Assembly: GCF_014199265.1 (NCBI RefSeq)
Contig: NZ_JACIJG010000022.1
Span: 1-54,123 of the forward strand
DNA length: 54,123 bases
From: Brucella daejeonensis
GTDB taxonomy: Bacteria; Pseudomonadota; Alphaproteobacteria; Rhizobiales; Rhizobiaceae
Direction of reading: 5' to 3'
Position numbers and translations under genes: made by a program. The notes under the pieces are model-generated. The model was not told the origin of the DNA. It made no database searches and saw only the letters and a program-made list of their open reading frames with translations. Positions 1-8,026 of the stretch are shown piece by piece. Numbering within the stretch: the first letter of the stretch is position 1; the number at the start of each line of letters is the position of its first letter.

Positions 1-15
1 AGTAAGTTTATGTAT

Positions 16-93
16 CTAGTGGATTTTTCGAATTTGACGTTTGAAACAGCATCTCATTCAGTCGGGATCCAAACGTCAAATTCAATCCACTAG
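16..93. repeat. 78-bp palindromic intergenic element, family A, copy 1
   Basis: The element begins and ends with CTAG and has long inverted arms (AATTTGACGTTTG on the left, CAAACGTCAAATT on the right). A second copy in inverted orientation lies at 41021-41098, and by eye only one base differs over 78. The neighbouring TTTATGTAT is also shared, so the mobile unit may be slightly longer. Size, symmetry and location resemble the Bru-RS palindromic repeats of Brucella, known hot spots for IS711 insertion; that assignment is inference. Confidence 0.8.
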
Positions 94-323
94 GAAGGCG
101 CTTGTGCGGGCAAAATCGGTGATTTCGTGATGGAAGGTCTATCAACTTTGCGTCATATGCCCTAGATCATCCCACAATAGGATACAGATTGACACCAGTT
201 GCCGCTGAAGTCCGGCGGCACCATATCCTTGTCGGTTTCGGCTGTCGGCGTTCGATGTTCTCCATGTGTCTTCCGCATGTGTATGGGCGATGGCCGGTCG
301 GCTGCATTTGTGAAGGGCACAAA

Positions 324-1733
324 ATGGAAAAAGCAGATATCGGGATGGTCGGCCTTGGCGTCATGGGTTCCAACCTGGCGCTCAACATAGCCGAGAAAGG
401 CTACACGGTAGCCGTTTACGACCGCGATGAACCTGTGCTGAAAGCCTTCCTCGAAAAGGCTGGCGCGCTGCGCGACAAGATCGTGCCCTGCGCCACTTTC
501 GAGGATCTGGCCGCGAATATCCGCAAGCCGCGCCCGATCATCTTCCTCATCAAGGCCGGTGCGCCGGTCGATGCCGAAACCACCCGTCTCAAGGCGTTTC
601 TTGAGAAGGGCGATATCATGATCGACGCCGGCAATTCCGATTATCGCGACACGGTGCGCCGCCTGAAGGCGCTGGGGCCCAACGATCCGACCTTTGTCGG
701 CATGGGCGTTTCCGGCGGCGCGGAAGGCGCGCGCCACGGCCCGTCGATGATGGTGGGCGGCACCCAGGAAGCCTATGAGCGCATCGCGCCGATCCTGCTG
801 GCCGCTGCCGCCAAATACAAGGGCGAGCCCTGCTGCGCGCTGGTCGGACCCGATGGCGCTGGTCATTTCGTCAAGACGATCCATAACGGCATCGAATATG
901 CCGACATGCAGATGATCGCCGAAATCTACGGCATCCTGCGCGACGGTCTTGGCCTCTCGGCTCCCGCCATCGGCGACGTGTTCGGGAAATGGAACCAGGG
1001 GCCGCTCAATTCCTATCTGATCGAGATCACCGCCAAGGTTCTGAAGACCACCGATCCCGACAGCGGCAAGGCCATGGTCGACATGATCCTCGATGAAGCC
1101 GGGCAGAAGGGCACCGGCCGCTGGGCCGCCATCGAGGCGCAGATGCTGGGTGTTCCTGCCACGGCAATCGAGGCGGCTGTTGCTGCCCGCTCGCTTTCCT
1201 CGATGAAGGCTGTCCGCGCGCTTGGCGCCGCAGCCTACAAGCCCGCCGCGCGCACGCTCGACATTCCGGATCACACAAGGTTCCTCGCCGATCTGGAACA
1301 GGGGCTTCTGGCCGGCAAGATCGCTGCCTATGCTCAGGGCTTCGCCGTCATGGAAGCGGCTTCGCTCGAACACGGCTGGAACATCCCGCTGGCTGAAACC
1401 GCCCGCATCTGGCGCGCGGGCTGCATCATCCGCTCGCAATTGCTGGACGATATCGCCCACGCCTTCGACGGAAGCGAAAGCCGCAATCTGCTGCTTGCAC
1501 CGGCCTTCGTGGAGCGTATGGGCAAGGCCGTGCAGGGGCTTCGCCAGATCGTGGCCAAGGCCGCGCTTGTCGGGCTGCCGCTTCCGGCTCTGGGGTCGGC
1601 ACTCAGCTATTTCGATAGCTTCACCCAGTCGCTCGGCACCGCCAATCTCATTCAGGGCCAGCGCGATTTCTTCGGCTCGCACGGTTTCAAGCGCATTGAC
1701 GGGGACGGTGATTTCCACGGCCCCTGGGGCTGA
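324..1733 (+). CDS. gnd: 6-phosphogluconate dehydrogenase, decarboxylating
   Basis: 469 aa, the usual length. It oxidises and decarboxylates 6-phosphogluconate to ribulose 5-phosphate with NADP+ in the cytosolic pentose phosphate pathway. The Rossmann motif GLGVMG is at residues 10-15, the substrate loop GVSGGAEGARHGPS at about 128-141, and the catalytic lysine and asparagine lie in HFVKTIHNGIEYADMQ (K184, N188). The frame stays open upstream to 189, but the ATG at 324 follows GAAGGG at a good distance and starts the conserved N-terminus MEKADIGMVGLG. It stands alone between palindromic repeats and is closed by a terminator at 1885-1914. The long opposite-strand ORF over it is a GC-rich shadow. 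Confidence 0.96.
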   Translation: MEKADIGMVGLGVMGSNLALNIAEKGYTVAVYDRDEPVLKAFLEKAGALRDKIVPCATFEDLAANIRKPRPIIFLIKAGAPVDAETTRLKAFLEKGDIMIDAGNSDYRDTVRRLKALGPNDPTFVGMGVSGGAEGARHGPSMMVGGTQEAYERIAPILLAAAAKYKGEPCCALVGPDGAGHFVKTIHNGIEYADMQMIAEIYGILRDGLGLSAPAIGDVFGKWNQGPLNSYLIEITAKVLKTTDPDSGKAMVDMILDEAGQKGTGRWAAIEAQMLGVPATAIEAAVAARSLSSMKAVRALGAAAYKPAARTLDIPDHTRFLADLEQGLLAGKIAAYAQGFAVMEAASLEHGWNIPLAETARIWRAGCIIRSQLLDDIAHAFDGSESRNLLLAPAFVERMGKAVQGLRQIVAKAALVGLPLPALGSALSYFDSFTQSLGTANLIQGQRDFFGSHGFKRIDGDGDFHGPWG

Positions 1734-1752
1734 TATCTTTCGGTCCCTGACG

Positions 1753-1846
1753 GCCTGCAAATGGCGTCTTTCTGTGATCCGGTGCTCACGTACTTAATGT
1801 ACGCTGCGCTCCGGTTCTCGAAAGCCATCATTTTCGGCACGTCATA
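1753..1846. repeat. Degenerate palindromic element, family C
   Basis: Follows the gnd stop codon. It shares CTGCAAATGGC, CCGGTGCTCACGTAC, GTACGCT and CGCTCCGGT..TCG with the full family C element at 41187-41329 and, less closely, with 22906-23049. The terminal GAGCCTG repeats are missing, so it looks like an eroded copy. Confidence 0.6.
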
Positions 1847-1884
1847 AACCGAAATCTCATCAGCCCGTCGCGTTCGTCACCAAC

Positions 1885-1914
1885 AAAAAAGCCACCCACC
1901 GGGTGGCTTTTTTG
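1885..1914. terminator. Bidirectional intrinsic terminator between gnd and the ABC operon
   Basis: Stem GCCACCC (1891-1897), loop ACC, stem GGGTGGC (1901-1907). It is flanked by an A run on the left and a T run on the right, so it can end transcription of gnd (plus strand) and of the convergent ABC-transporter operon (minus strand), whose stop codon lies at 1917. Confidence 0.9.
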
Positions 1915-1916
1915 TT

Positions 1917-2978
1917 TTAGTCCGCCAGCACGAGCAGATCGTGCGAGGCGAAATGCACCGTCACCTTGTCGCCGCGCTGCAGCGGCGGATGGGTCGGGTC
2001 ATTGAATGTGTCGAAGGAAAGCTGGTTCTTGCCGAGCGCGACGCGCGTTCGGATGACGGAACCGAGGAAATGCACGTCCTCGATGGTCACATCCAGCGAC
2101 GTGTCGTGGCTCTTGCGCGCTTCAAGGCTGACCGCCTCCGGGCGTAGCGCCAGCGTCAGCGGCTTGCCCTTGGGATGATGGTCGAGCTTTTCCTGCACCG
2201 TGATCGTGCGGCCGTCCAGCTCGATGCTGTTCTGGCCCGGTTCGCTGACCGAGGCTTCCAGCATGTTGAGCGTGCCGACGAAGGAGGCGACGAAGCGCGA
2301 GGCCGGGCGGTTGTAGATGTCGAAGGGCGAGCCGACCTGGTCGGCGCGGCCCTCATGCATGACCACGATGCGGTCCGAGATCGACAGCGCTTCTTCCTGA
2401 TCGTGCGTCACGAAAACCGTGGTGATGCCGAGCTTTTGCTGGATGGCGCGGATTTCCTCACGCAATGAAATGCGGATCTTGGCGTCGAGCGCGGAAAGCG
2501 GCTCGTCGAGCAGCAGAACCTGCGGCTTGGTGGCAAGCGCGCGCGCCAGCGCCACGCGCTGCTGCTGGCCGCCGGACATCTGGTAAGGATAGCGGTCCGC
2601 CAGATGATCGAGGCGGATAAGCTCCAGCATTTCCTTGACCGTGGCGTCGATTTCCGCTTTTGGCTTGCCTGCGACGCGCAGGCCGAACGACACGTTCTGC
2701 GCAACAGTCATGTTGGGGAAGAGCGCATAGGCCTGGAACACCATGCCGATATTGCGCTGGTTGGGCTTCAGGTCCACCACGTCCTTGCCGTCGATTTCGA
2801 TGGCGCCGCTATCGGGCATCTCGAAACCGGCGATCATGCGAAGAACGGTGGTCTTGCCGCAGCCCGAAGGCCCGAGGAAGGAGACGAATTCGCCCTTTTC
2901 CACGGCGAGGTTGAAATCGTGGACGACGGTATTGGCGCCGAAGCTCTTTTTCAGGTTTTTGATATTCAGAAAAGCCAT
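1917..2978 (-). CDS. ABC transporter ATP-binding protein (PotA/FbpC type)
   Basis: 353 aa. Walker A GPSGCGKT at residues 36-43, Q-loop region, signature MSGGQQQRVALARAL, Walker B VLLLDEPLSALD, H-loop VTHDQEEAL and a C-terminal TOBE-like extension (residues about 240-350). This architecture is typical of importers for polyamines, ferric iron, phosphonates or sugars. It is the last gene of a minus-strand operon, 5 bp after the permease at 2984. The cytoplasmic protein would power the two permeases. The substrate cannot be read from the ATPase itself. Confidence 0.93.
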   Translation of the reverse strand: MAFLNIKNLKKSFGANTVVHDFNLAVEKGEFVSFLGPSGCGKTTVLRMIAGFEMPDSGAIEIDGKDVVDLKPNQRNIGMVFQAYALFPNMTVAQNVSFGLRVAGKPKAEIDATVKEMLELIRLDHLADRYPYQMSGGQQQRVALARALATKPQVLLLDEPLSALDAKIRISLREEIRAIQQKLGITTVFVTHDQEEALSISDRIVVMHEGRADQVGSPFDIYNRPASRFVASFVGTLNMLEASVSEPGQNSIELDGRTITVQEKLDHHPKGKPLTLALRPEAVSLEARKSHDTSLDVTIEDVHFLGSVIRTRVALGKNQLSFDTFNDPTHPPLQRGDKVTVHFASHDLLVLAD

Positions 2979-2983
2979 GAATG

Positions 2984-3790
2984 TTACCCGGCGGTTGTCT
3001 TGAATTTATTGAGGCGGGAAACGAGCTGCAGCATGATGATGCTGAGCCACGTTATGCCGAAGGAAATGATCGCCAGCGCCGACGGTTCGTAAGCGCGGTT
3101 GGCGCCGACGAGCTGCAGATAGGGGCCGAAGGCCGGACGGTTCAGAAGCGATGCCAGCGTAAATTCGCCGATGACGATGGCGAAGGTGATGAAGGCTCCG
3201 CTCATCACGCCGGAGATCACATTGGGAAAGATCACCTTGAACATGATGCGGCCCCAGCCGGCCCCGAGGCTCTGGGCGGCTTCCGTCAGCGTGTTGACGT
3301 CGATGGTGCGCATCGCCGTATCGACGGCGCGATACATATAGGGCAGCGACAGCGTCATATAGCCGAACATCAAGAGCAGATCCGTCGCCCGCGTCGAGGC
3401 GGTGAAGGGAAGCCAGGACGAGGAATTGTAGATGCGCAGATAGCCGAACACGATGACGATGGCGGGAATGACCAGCGGCATCAGCGTGATGAACTCCATC
3501 ACGGGGCGCAAGTGCGGCAGACGCAGCCGCACCCAGTATGCGGTCGGCACGACGAGAAGAACGCCGAAAATGATGGTCAGAAAACCGAGCAGGATCGAAT
3601 AGCCGAAGGTCGCCTGGAAATTCGGGTCGGAGAAAACGACCCGGTAGGCGTCGAAGGAATACTCGCCGCGCCGCATGCGCAGCGAGAATTCGAACGTGCC
3701 GATAAGCGGCACGAGGAAATAGATCGCGCCGATCAGGAAGGCGATCCATGCGCCTATTTTCTGCGTGATGGAGCCTTTCATCGCTGCCAC
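2984..3790 (-). CDS. ABC transporter permease (second membrane subunit)
   Basis: 268 aa with about six hydrophobic segments, starting with WIAFLIGAIYFLVPLIGTFEFSL. The cytoplasmic loop EAAQSLGAGWGRIMFKVIFPNV is the EAA motif that contacts the ATPase. It resembles PotC and the second permease of Fe3+ or 2-aminoethylphosphonate importers. Its start overlaps the end of the upstream permease by 13 bp, so the two are probably translationally coupled. Confidence 0.92.
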   Translation of the reverse strand: MAAMKGSITQKIGAWIAFLIGAIYFLVPLIGTFEFSLRMRRGEYSFDAYRVVFSDPNFQATFGYSILLGFLTIIFGVLLVVPTAYWVRLRLPHLRPVMEFITLMPLVIPAIVIVFGYLRIYNSSSWLPFTASTRATDLLLMFGYMTLSLPYMYRAVDTAMRTIDVNTLTEAAQSLGAGWGRIMFKVIFPNVISGVMSGAFITFAIVIGEFTLASLLNRPAFGPYLQLVGANRAYEPSALAIISFGITWLSIIMLQLVSRLNKFKTTAG

Positions 3791-4671
3791 CTTTCGGCGC
3801 GCATGCGCAGCCAGATATAGATGAGGTTCGAAACGCCGGTGATGACGATCATGCCGAGCGCCAGCGCATAGCCGAGATTCTGGTTATGCAGGACATCGCC
3901 GCGTATCTGCGCATAGAGCAGGATCGGCACGATATTGAGCGACGAGCCGGTCAACGCATAGGCCGTGGCGATGGCGCCGAAGGCATTGGCGAAGAGCAGA
4001 AGCGTGGTGCCGAGCAGGCTTGGCCACAGGATCGGAAAGGCCACCATGCGCCAGTATTGCGCATTGGTCGCGCCCAGGATCGATGAGGCTTCGCGCCATT
4101 CCTTCTTCAGGCCGTCGAGCGCGGGCGTCAGGATCAGCACCATCAGCGGTATCTGGAAGAACAGATAGGTCAGCGTCAGGCCGAAGAAGGAGAGCAGGTT
4201 GAAACCCGTCGAATAAAGATTGAAGCCGAACCATTCGCGCAGCAGGATGGTGACGAAACCGGTGCGCCCCAGCGTCGCCAGAAAGGCGAAGGCAAGCGGC
4301 ACGCCCGCGAAGTTCGACGCCACGCCGGAAAAGGTCAGCACCGTCGGACGCAGCACACGCGGCAGGTTGCCGAGCACGACCGCCCAGGCCAGAAAGAAAC
4401 CGATGATTCCGCCGCCGATGGCCGATGCAAGGCTGACCTTGATCGACACCCAGTAGGCGCTCATGATCTGGGGCTGGAACAGGTCCTGAATGTTCTGGAA
4501 GGTGAAATTTCCCGCCGGGTCCTGAAAGGCGCCGATGATGAGATACATCGTCGGCCAGATCAGAAACAGAATGGCGAACAGGAAAAACGGCGCCACGCCA
4601 AGCCAGGACAGGGGAAGCCGGCGTCTGCGCACTCCACTGTGGGGGGCTGTTGTTTCGGCTATTGAACTCAT
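3778..4671 (-). CDS. ABC transporter permease (first membrane subunit)
   Basis: 297 aa. An N-terminal cytoplasmic arginine-rich stretch (GVRRRRLPLSW) is followed by the first membrane segment (VAPFFLFAILFLIWPTMYLIIGAF) and about five more. The EAA-type loop is EASSILGATNAQYWRMVAFPILWPSLLG. It resembles PotB-type permeases. It lies 198 bp downstream of the binding-protein gene, with a hairpin in that gap that may lower permease expression relative to the binding protein. Confidence 0.92.
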   Translation of the reverse strand: MSSIAETTAPHSGVRRRRLPLSWLGVAPFFLFAILFLIWPTMYLIIGAFQDPAGNFTFQNIQDLFQPQIMSAYWVSIKVSLASAIGGGIIGFFLAWAVVLGNLPRVLRPTVLTFSGVASNFAGVPLAFAFLATLGRTGFVTILLREWFGFNLYSTGFNLLSFFGLTLTYLFFQIPLMVLILTPALDGLKKEWREASSILGATNAQYWRMVAFPILWPSLLGTTLLLFANAFGAIATAYALTGSSLNIVPILLYAQIRGDVLHNQNLGYALALGMIVITGVSNLIYIWLRMRAERWQR

Positions 4672-4791
4672 GCGTTCTTTCTTCAGAGGATGCCTGTCGA
4701 AACGGAACGTTCGGCCTGCTTTCGCATCGTCTCATCCGAATGAAACCGATGGGCCAACCTGTCGCGCCGTCCTGATGCAGTTCCCGTTGTG

Positions 4792-4818
4792 AGGCCCGCA
4801 TCCAGCCGGATGCAGGCC
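4792..4818. promoter_or_regulatory. Intercistronic hairpin between binding protein and permease genes
   Basis: Stem GCATCC (4798-4803), loop AGCC, stem GGATGC (4808-4813), extended by GGCC on both sides across a mismatch. There is no T run on the minus strand, so it is more likely an mRNA-stabilising or attenuating hairpin than a full terminator. The gap 4672-4869 holds nothing else recognisable. Confidence 0.5.
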
Positions 4819-4869
4819 GTCTCGATATCGCGCCGTCCGTTTGCGGCCGCCGCAATATTCATTCCATGC

Positions 4870-5973
4870 TTACTGGACGTTTGCGCCCACGACGCTGTCC
4901 CATTCCTTGGTGATCGTGGTCTGGGCGGCCTCGATCTGTTCCAGGGTCGGGAAGATGGCCTTTTCATAGGCGTCGGCAGGGGGCAGCTTGTCGAGCAGTT
5001 CCTGCGGGATCTTGCCGGCCTTCGCCATCGCGTTGAAGCGGATCGGATGGCAGTAGCCCTTCAGATAGCCAAGCTGGCCGTCATCCGAATAGATGTGCTC
5101 CATCCACAGCTTCGCTGCGTTGGGATGCGGTGCATAGGCGCTGATCGCCTGAACATAGACGCCCGCGATGACACCGGACTTCGGAATGACGGTCTCGACT
5201 TCCGGGTTGCCCTTGAGCGTGTCGCGGTCGGCGAGCGAATTGTAATCCCAGCGGACGACGATCGGGGTCGAACCCTGCGCCAGCGAAGCAGCCTTGCCGA
5301 TGACCGGAACGAAATTGCCGTTGGCGTTCAGTTCCTTGTAGAATTCGAGGCCCTTCGTGCCTGCGGCTTCACCGGGTTCGGCACCGCGGGCGATACCGGC
5401 GGCATGAACGCCGAGAATGGCCTGTGCGGAAACGCGCGGATCGCCTGCAAGCGCGACGGAATTTGCATAGTCGCTCTTGAGAAGGTCTTCCCAGTCCTGC
5501 GGAATATCCTGGACGATGTCCTTGTTCACTTCGAACGCCAGAACGCCGTAATAGTCACCGTACCAGTAGCCTTCGGAGTCCTTGGCGCTGTCGGGGATCT
5601 CGTCCCAGGTGGCGACCTTGTAAGGCTGGATCAGGCCTTCCTTCTTGGCCGAGGCGCCGAATGCGAAGCCGACGTCGATCACGTCTGGCGCCTGCGGGCC
5701 CTTGTTGTCCTTGTTTGCCTTGATGGCCTCGACTTCGTCGCCCGAACCGGCGTCCGGGTTCAGTTCGTTGACCTTGAGGCCATACTTGTCCTTGAAGCTC
5801 TTGATGACCTCGCCATAGCCGCACCAGTCGTGCGGGAGCGCGATCGTGGTCAGTTCGCCTTCCGCCTTGGCGGCAGCGATCAGTTCGGCTGACGGTTCGG
5901 CAGCAGCGATGGAAACCCCGGCAACGGCAATTGCCGTCGAAAACGACAGCAGGCGCGCTGTGTATGCAAGCAT
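4870..5973 (-). CDS. Periplasmic substrate-binding protein of the ABC importer
   Basis: 367 aa from the ATG at 5973, which follows AGGGGAG at good spacing. The longer frame to 6126 lacks such support. Residues 1-25 form a signal peptide (LLSFSTAIAVAGVSIAAA, cleaved near AAA|EPS). The mature protein begins with AELIAAAKAEGELTTIALPHDWCGYGEVIKSF, the pattern of extracellular solute-binding proteins for Fe3+, polyamines or phosphonates. First gene of the operon. The organic or metal ligand is uncertain: I do not see a clear tyrosine pair typical of FbpA, so polyamine, phosphonate or a related ligand is equally possible. Confidence 0.88.
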   Translation of the reverse strand: MLAYTARLLSFSTAIAVAGVSIAAAEPSAELIAAAKAEGELTTIALPHDWCGYGEVIKSFKDKYGLKVNELNPDAGSGDEVEAIKANKDNKGPQAPDVIDVGFAFGASAKKEGLIQPYKVATWDEIPDSAKDSEGYWYGDYYGVLAFEVNKDIVQDIPQDWEDLLKSDYANSVALAGDPRVSAQAILGVHAAGIARGAEPGEAAGTKGLEFYKELNANGNFVPVIGKAASLAQGSTPIVVRWDYNSLADRDTLKGNPEVETVIPKSGVIAGVYVQAISAYAPHPNAAKLWMEHIYSDDGQLGYLKGYCHPIRFNAMAKAGKIPQELLDKLPPADAYEKAIFPTLEQIEAAQTTITKEWDSVVGANVQ

Positions 5974-6070
5974 TGTTTGACTCCCCTGTTCTAAGGTCCG
6001 GCGAACTTTTCCGGTCAATTCCGGCGCTCGCGCAATCCCGATACCCGCCCGATATGACGGTTGGATGACA

Positions 6071-6199
6071 GTTTGTGGCTTGTCACAAAGTGCCAGCGGC
6101 GGAAAGTGAAACACGTTTTCAGGCACTTAGCAATTCATCCATGTGGACGAATGGCATTTTTATGACAAGAAATGTGACAGAAAATTCGTTGCTGTCACA
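6071..6199. promoter_or_regulatory. Promoter region of the ABC operon with two TGTG/CACA dyads
   Basis: The gap 5974-6357 has no gene. It holds an exact dyad TGTGACAG (6173-6180) / CTGTCACA (6192-6199) with an 11-bp spacer, and a second dyad near 6073-6091 in which TTGTG faces CACAA and TGTCACA recurs. Repeated GTCACA half sites suggest a dimeric regulator, for example of the GntR or CRP type, acting on the minus-strand transporter operon. No regulator gene is adjacent, so this is inference. Confidence 0.4.
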
Positions 6200-6357
6200 A
6201 TTCCGTGGGAGGCTTTTCTCCCAACGACAACAGTTTGCCTCCGCGCGGCATGGGCGCCAGGGAAGCGGGGCCAAACGAAAATTTGCGAAAAGAATCGAAA
6301 TTTCGCTGATTTCGTATGAAACTGCGGTGTACTCCATATCTCAATTGAGTTGAGACC

Positions 6358-7935
6358 CTAATGCCCTCCGCCGCCGCCGGCCACCTGCTTCGGTTTGCGC
6401 AGCAGGATGGCGCATACGGCAAGCGAACAGAACATCATGGTGAGGATGAAGAACACGTCCACGAAGGAGAGCAGGGTCGCCTGCTGGCGCACCATGCCCG
6501 ACAGTTTGGCAATGGCGATGGTGGGGCCATCCAGACCGGCGGCATTATATTTGGCGGTCAGGTTGGCGATCATCCGTTCCGCTTCGGCATTGCCCCAGCG
6601 GACATGCTCGGCCAGGCGGTCGTAATGCATGTCGCCGCGGCGTGTCAGGATGGTGTTGATGACAGCCAGGCCGACGGCGCCGCCGAGGTTGCGCGTCAGG
6701 TTGAACAGGCCCGATGCGTTTTTCATCAGGGCGGGCGGCAGTGTGCCGAGCGCCAGATTGTTGATCGGCACCATGCACAGCATCAGCGAGCAGCCGCGCA
6801 ATATCTGCGGCAGCAGCAGTTCGTCGAAATCCCAGTCGGCGGTGAGACCCGTGACCATCCACGTACCGGCGGCAAAGCCGACAAAGCCGATCATCATCAT
6901 CAGGCGCGGGTCCATCCTGTTGGACAGGAAACCTGCCACCGGCGCGGTGAAGAACATGGCAAGGCCGCTCACGAACAGCGCCTCGCCGATCATCAGCGCG
7001 TCGTAACCGCGAATGCTGCTGAGATAGAGCGGATAAAGATAGGTCAGGCCATAAAGGCCGATACCCATCACGAAGGAGAAAACCGAACCGAAGGCGAAAT
7101 TGACGTTCTTGAAGGCGCGCAAATCCACGATGGGCTGTTCAGCCGTAAAGGCGCGATAAAAGAAGACGATGCCGCCGACGGTCATGACGATGGATAGAAA
7201 GAAGATTGCTTCGTCCTGTAGCCAGTCATTGCGCGGGCCTTCTTCCAGAACATATTCCATCGAGCCGAGGAATGCGGCCATGCCGATGAGGCCCCACCAG
7301 TCGAACTTGCCGAGCAGCGAGTTGTCGCCTTCGTCGAAATCGATCAGGGTCCATGCGGCGATGGTGACGAAAATGCCGGGGCCGACATTGACCAGAAACA
7401 GCCAGTGCCAGGAGAAGGCGTGGCTCAGATAGCCGCCGATCGTCGGGCCGATGGTGGGGGCGAGCGTCGCCACAAGGCCGATCATCGGTGAGACGATGGA
7501 GCGCTTCGACGGGGGAAAGATGGTGAAGGCGGCTGCGAACACGCTCGGAATCATGCCGCCGCCGATAAAGCCCTGGATGGCGCGGTAGACGATCATCTGG
7601 TCGATATTGCTCGCGGTCGCGCAAAGCATACTGGCAAGGGTGAAACCGGCGGCTGAAACCGTGAACAGGACGCGGGTCGACAACAGGCGTCCGAGAAAGC
7701 CGGACAGCGGAATCATGATGACTTCCGCAATCAGATAGGCGGTCTGGACCCACGAGATTTCGTCCGAACTGGCGCTGAGGCCGGCCTGGATTTCCGCGAG
7801 CGACGCCGAGACGATCTGGATGTCCAGGATCGCCATGAACATGCCGAACACCATGGCCAGGAAGGCGATGGCTTTTTTCGGGTCGATGCGGTCTTCAGCC
7901 GGGGCCAAAGGCCCCATCGTCGTGTCTGAAGCCAT
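6358..7935 (-). CDS. emrB: DHA2-family multidrug efflux transporter (EmrB type)
   Basis: 525 aa with about 14 membrane segments, the layout of the DHA2 branch of the major facilitator superfamily. The first segment contains AIAFLAMVFGMFMAILDIQIVSASL with the family D-x-x-I-V/N motif. A motif C-like stretch LVATLAPTIGPTIGGYLSHAFSWHWLFLVNVGPG marks a drug/H+ antiporter. It lies 91 bp downstream of the membrane-fusion gene emrA. Together with an outer-membrane channel encoded elsewhere, it would export hydrophobic toxins. Expression is probably governed by the divergent TetR regulator at 9384. Confidence 0.93.
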   Translation of the reverse strand: MASDTTMGPLAPAEDRIDPKKAIAFLAMVFGMFMAILDIQIVSASLAEIQAGLSASSDEISWVQTAYLIAEVIMIPLSGFLGRLLSTRVLFTVSAAGFTLASMLCATASNIDQMIVYRAIQGFIGGGMIPSVFAAAFTIFPPSKRSIVSPMIGLVATLAPTIGPTIGGYLSHAFSWHWLFLVNVGPGIFVTIAAWTLIDFDEGDNSLLGKFDWWGLIGMAAFLGSMEYVLEEGPRNDWLQDEAIFFLSIVMTVGGIVFFYRAFTAEQPIVDLRAFKNVNFAFGSVFSFVMGIGLYGLTYLYPLYLSSIRGYDALMIGEALFVSGLAMFFTAPVAGFLSNRMDPRLMMMIGFVGFAAGTWMVTGLTADWDFDELLLPQILRGCSLMLCMVPINNLALGTLPPALMKNASGLFNLTRNLGGAVGLAVINTILTRRGDMHYDRLAEHVRWGNAEAERMIANLTAKYNAAGLDGPTIAIAKLSGMVRQQATLLSFVDVFFILTMMFCSLAVCAILLRKPKQVAGGGGGH

Positions 7936-7963
7936 GACGGCACACTCCGGAATGGAAGAGAAT

Positions 7964-7994
7964 GGCGGCGCGAAATCCGTTTCGCCGCGCCGCC
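7964..7994. promoter_or_regulatory. Strong hairpin between emrA and emrB
   Basis: Nine-base arms GGCGGCGCG (7964-7972) and CGCGCCGCC (7986-7994) lie in the 91-bp intercistronic gap. No T run follows, so partial attenuation or mRNA stabilisation is more likely than full termination. Confidence 0.55.
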
Positions 7995-8026
7995 GTCTTT
8001 GATTTCAAGTCGCCTGCCGAATCCGG

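Noticed and set aside
162..1760. Long minus-strand ORF (532 codons) opposite gnd
   Set aside because: It is the antisense shadow of a clearly conserved gnd gene; its peptide is low in hydrophobic blocks and rich in G, A, R and D, typical of GC-rich complementary frames.
1917..5973. Firm assignment of the ABC importer to iron, polyamines or phosphonates
   Set aside because: The subunits fit all three importer types and the ligand-binding residues could not be distinguished by eye; structural alignment of the binding protein would be needed.
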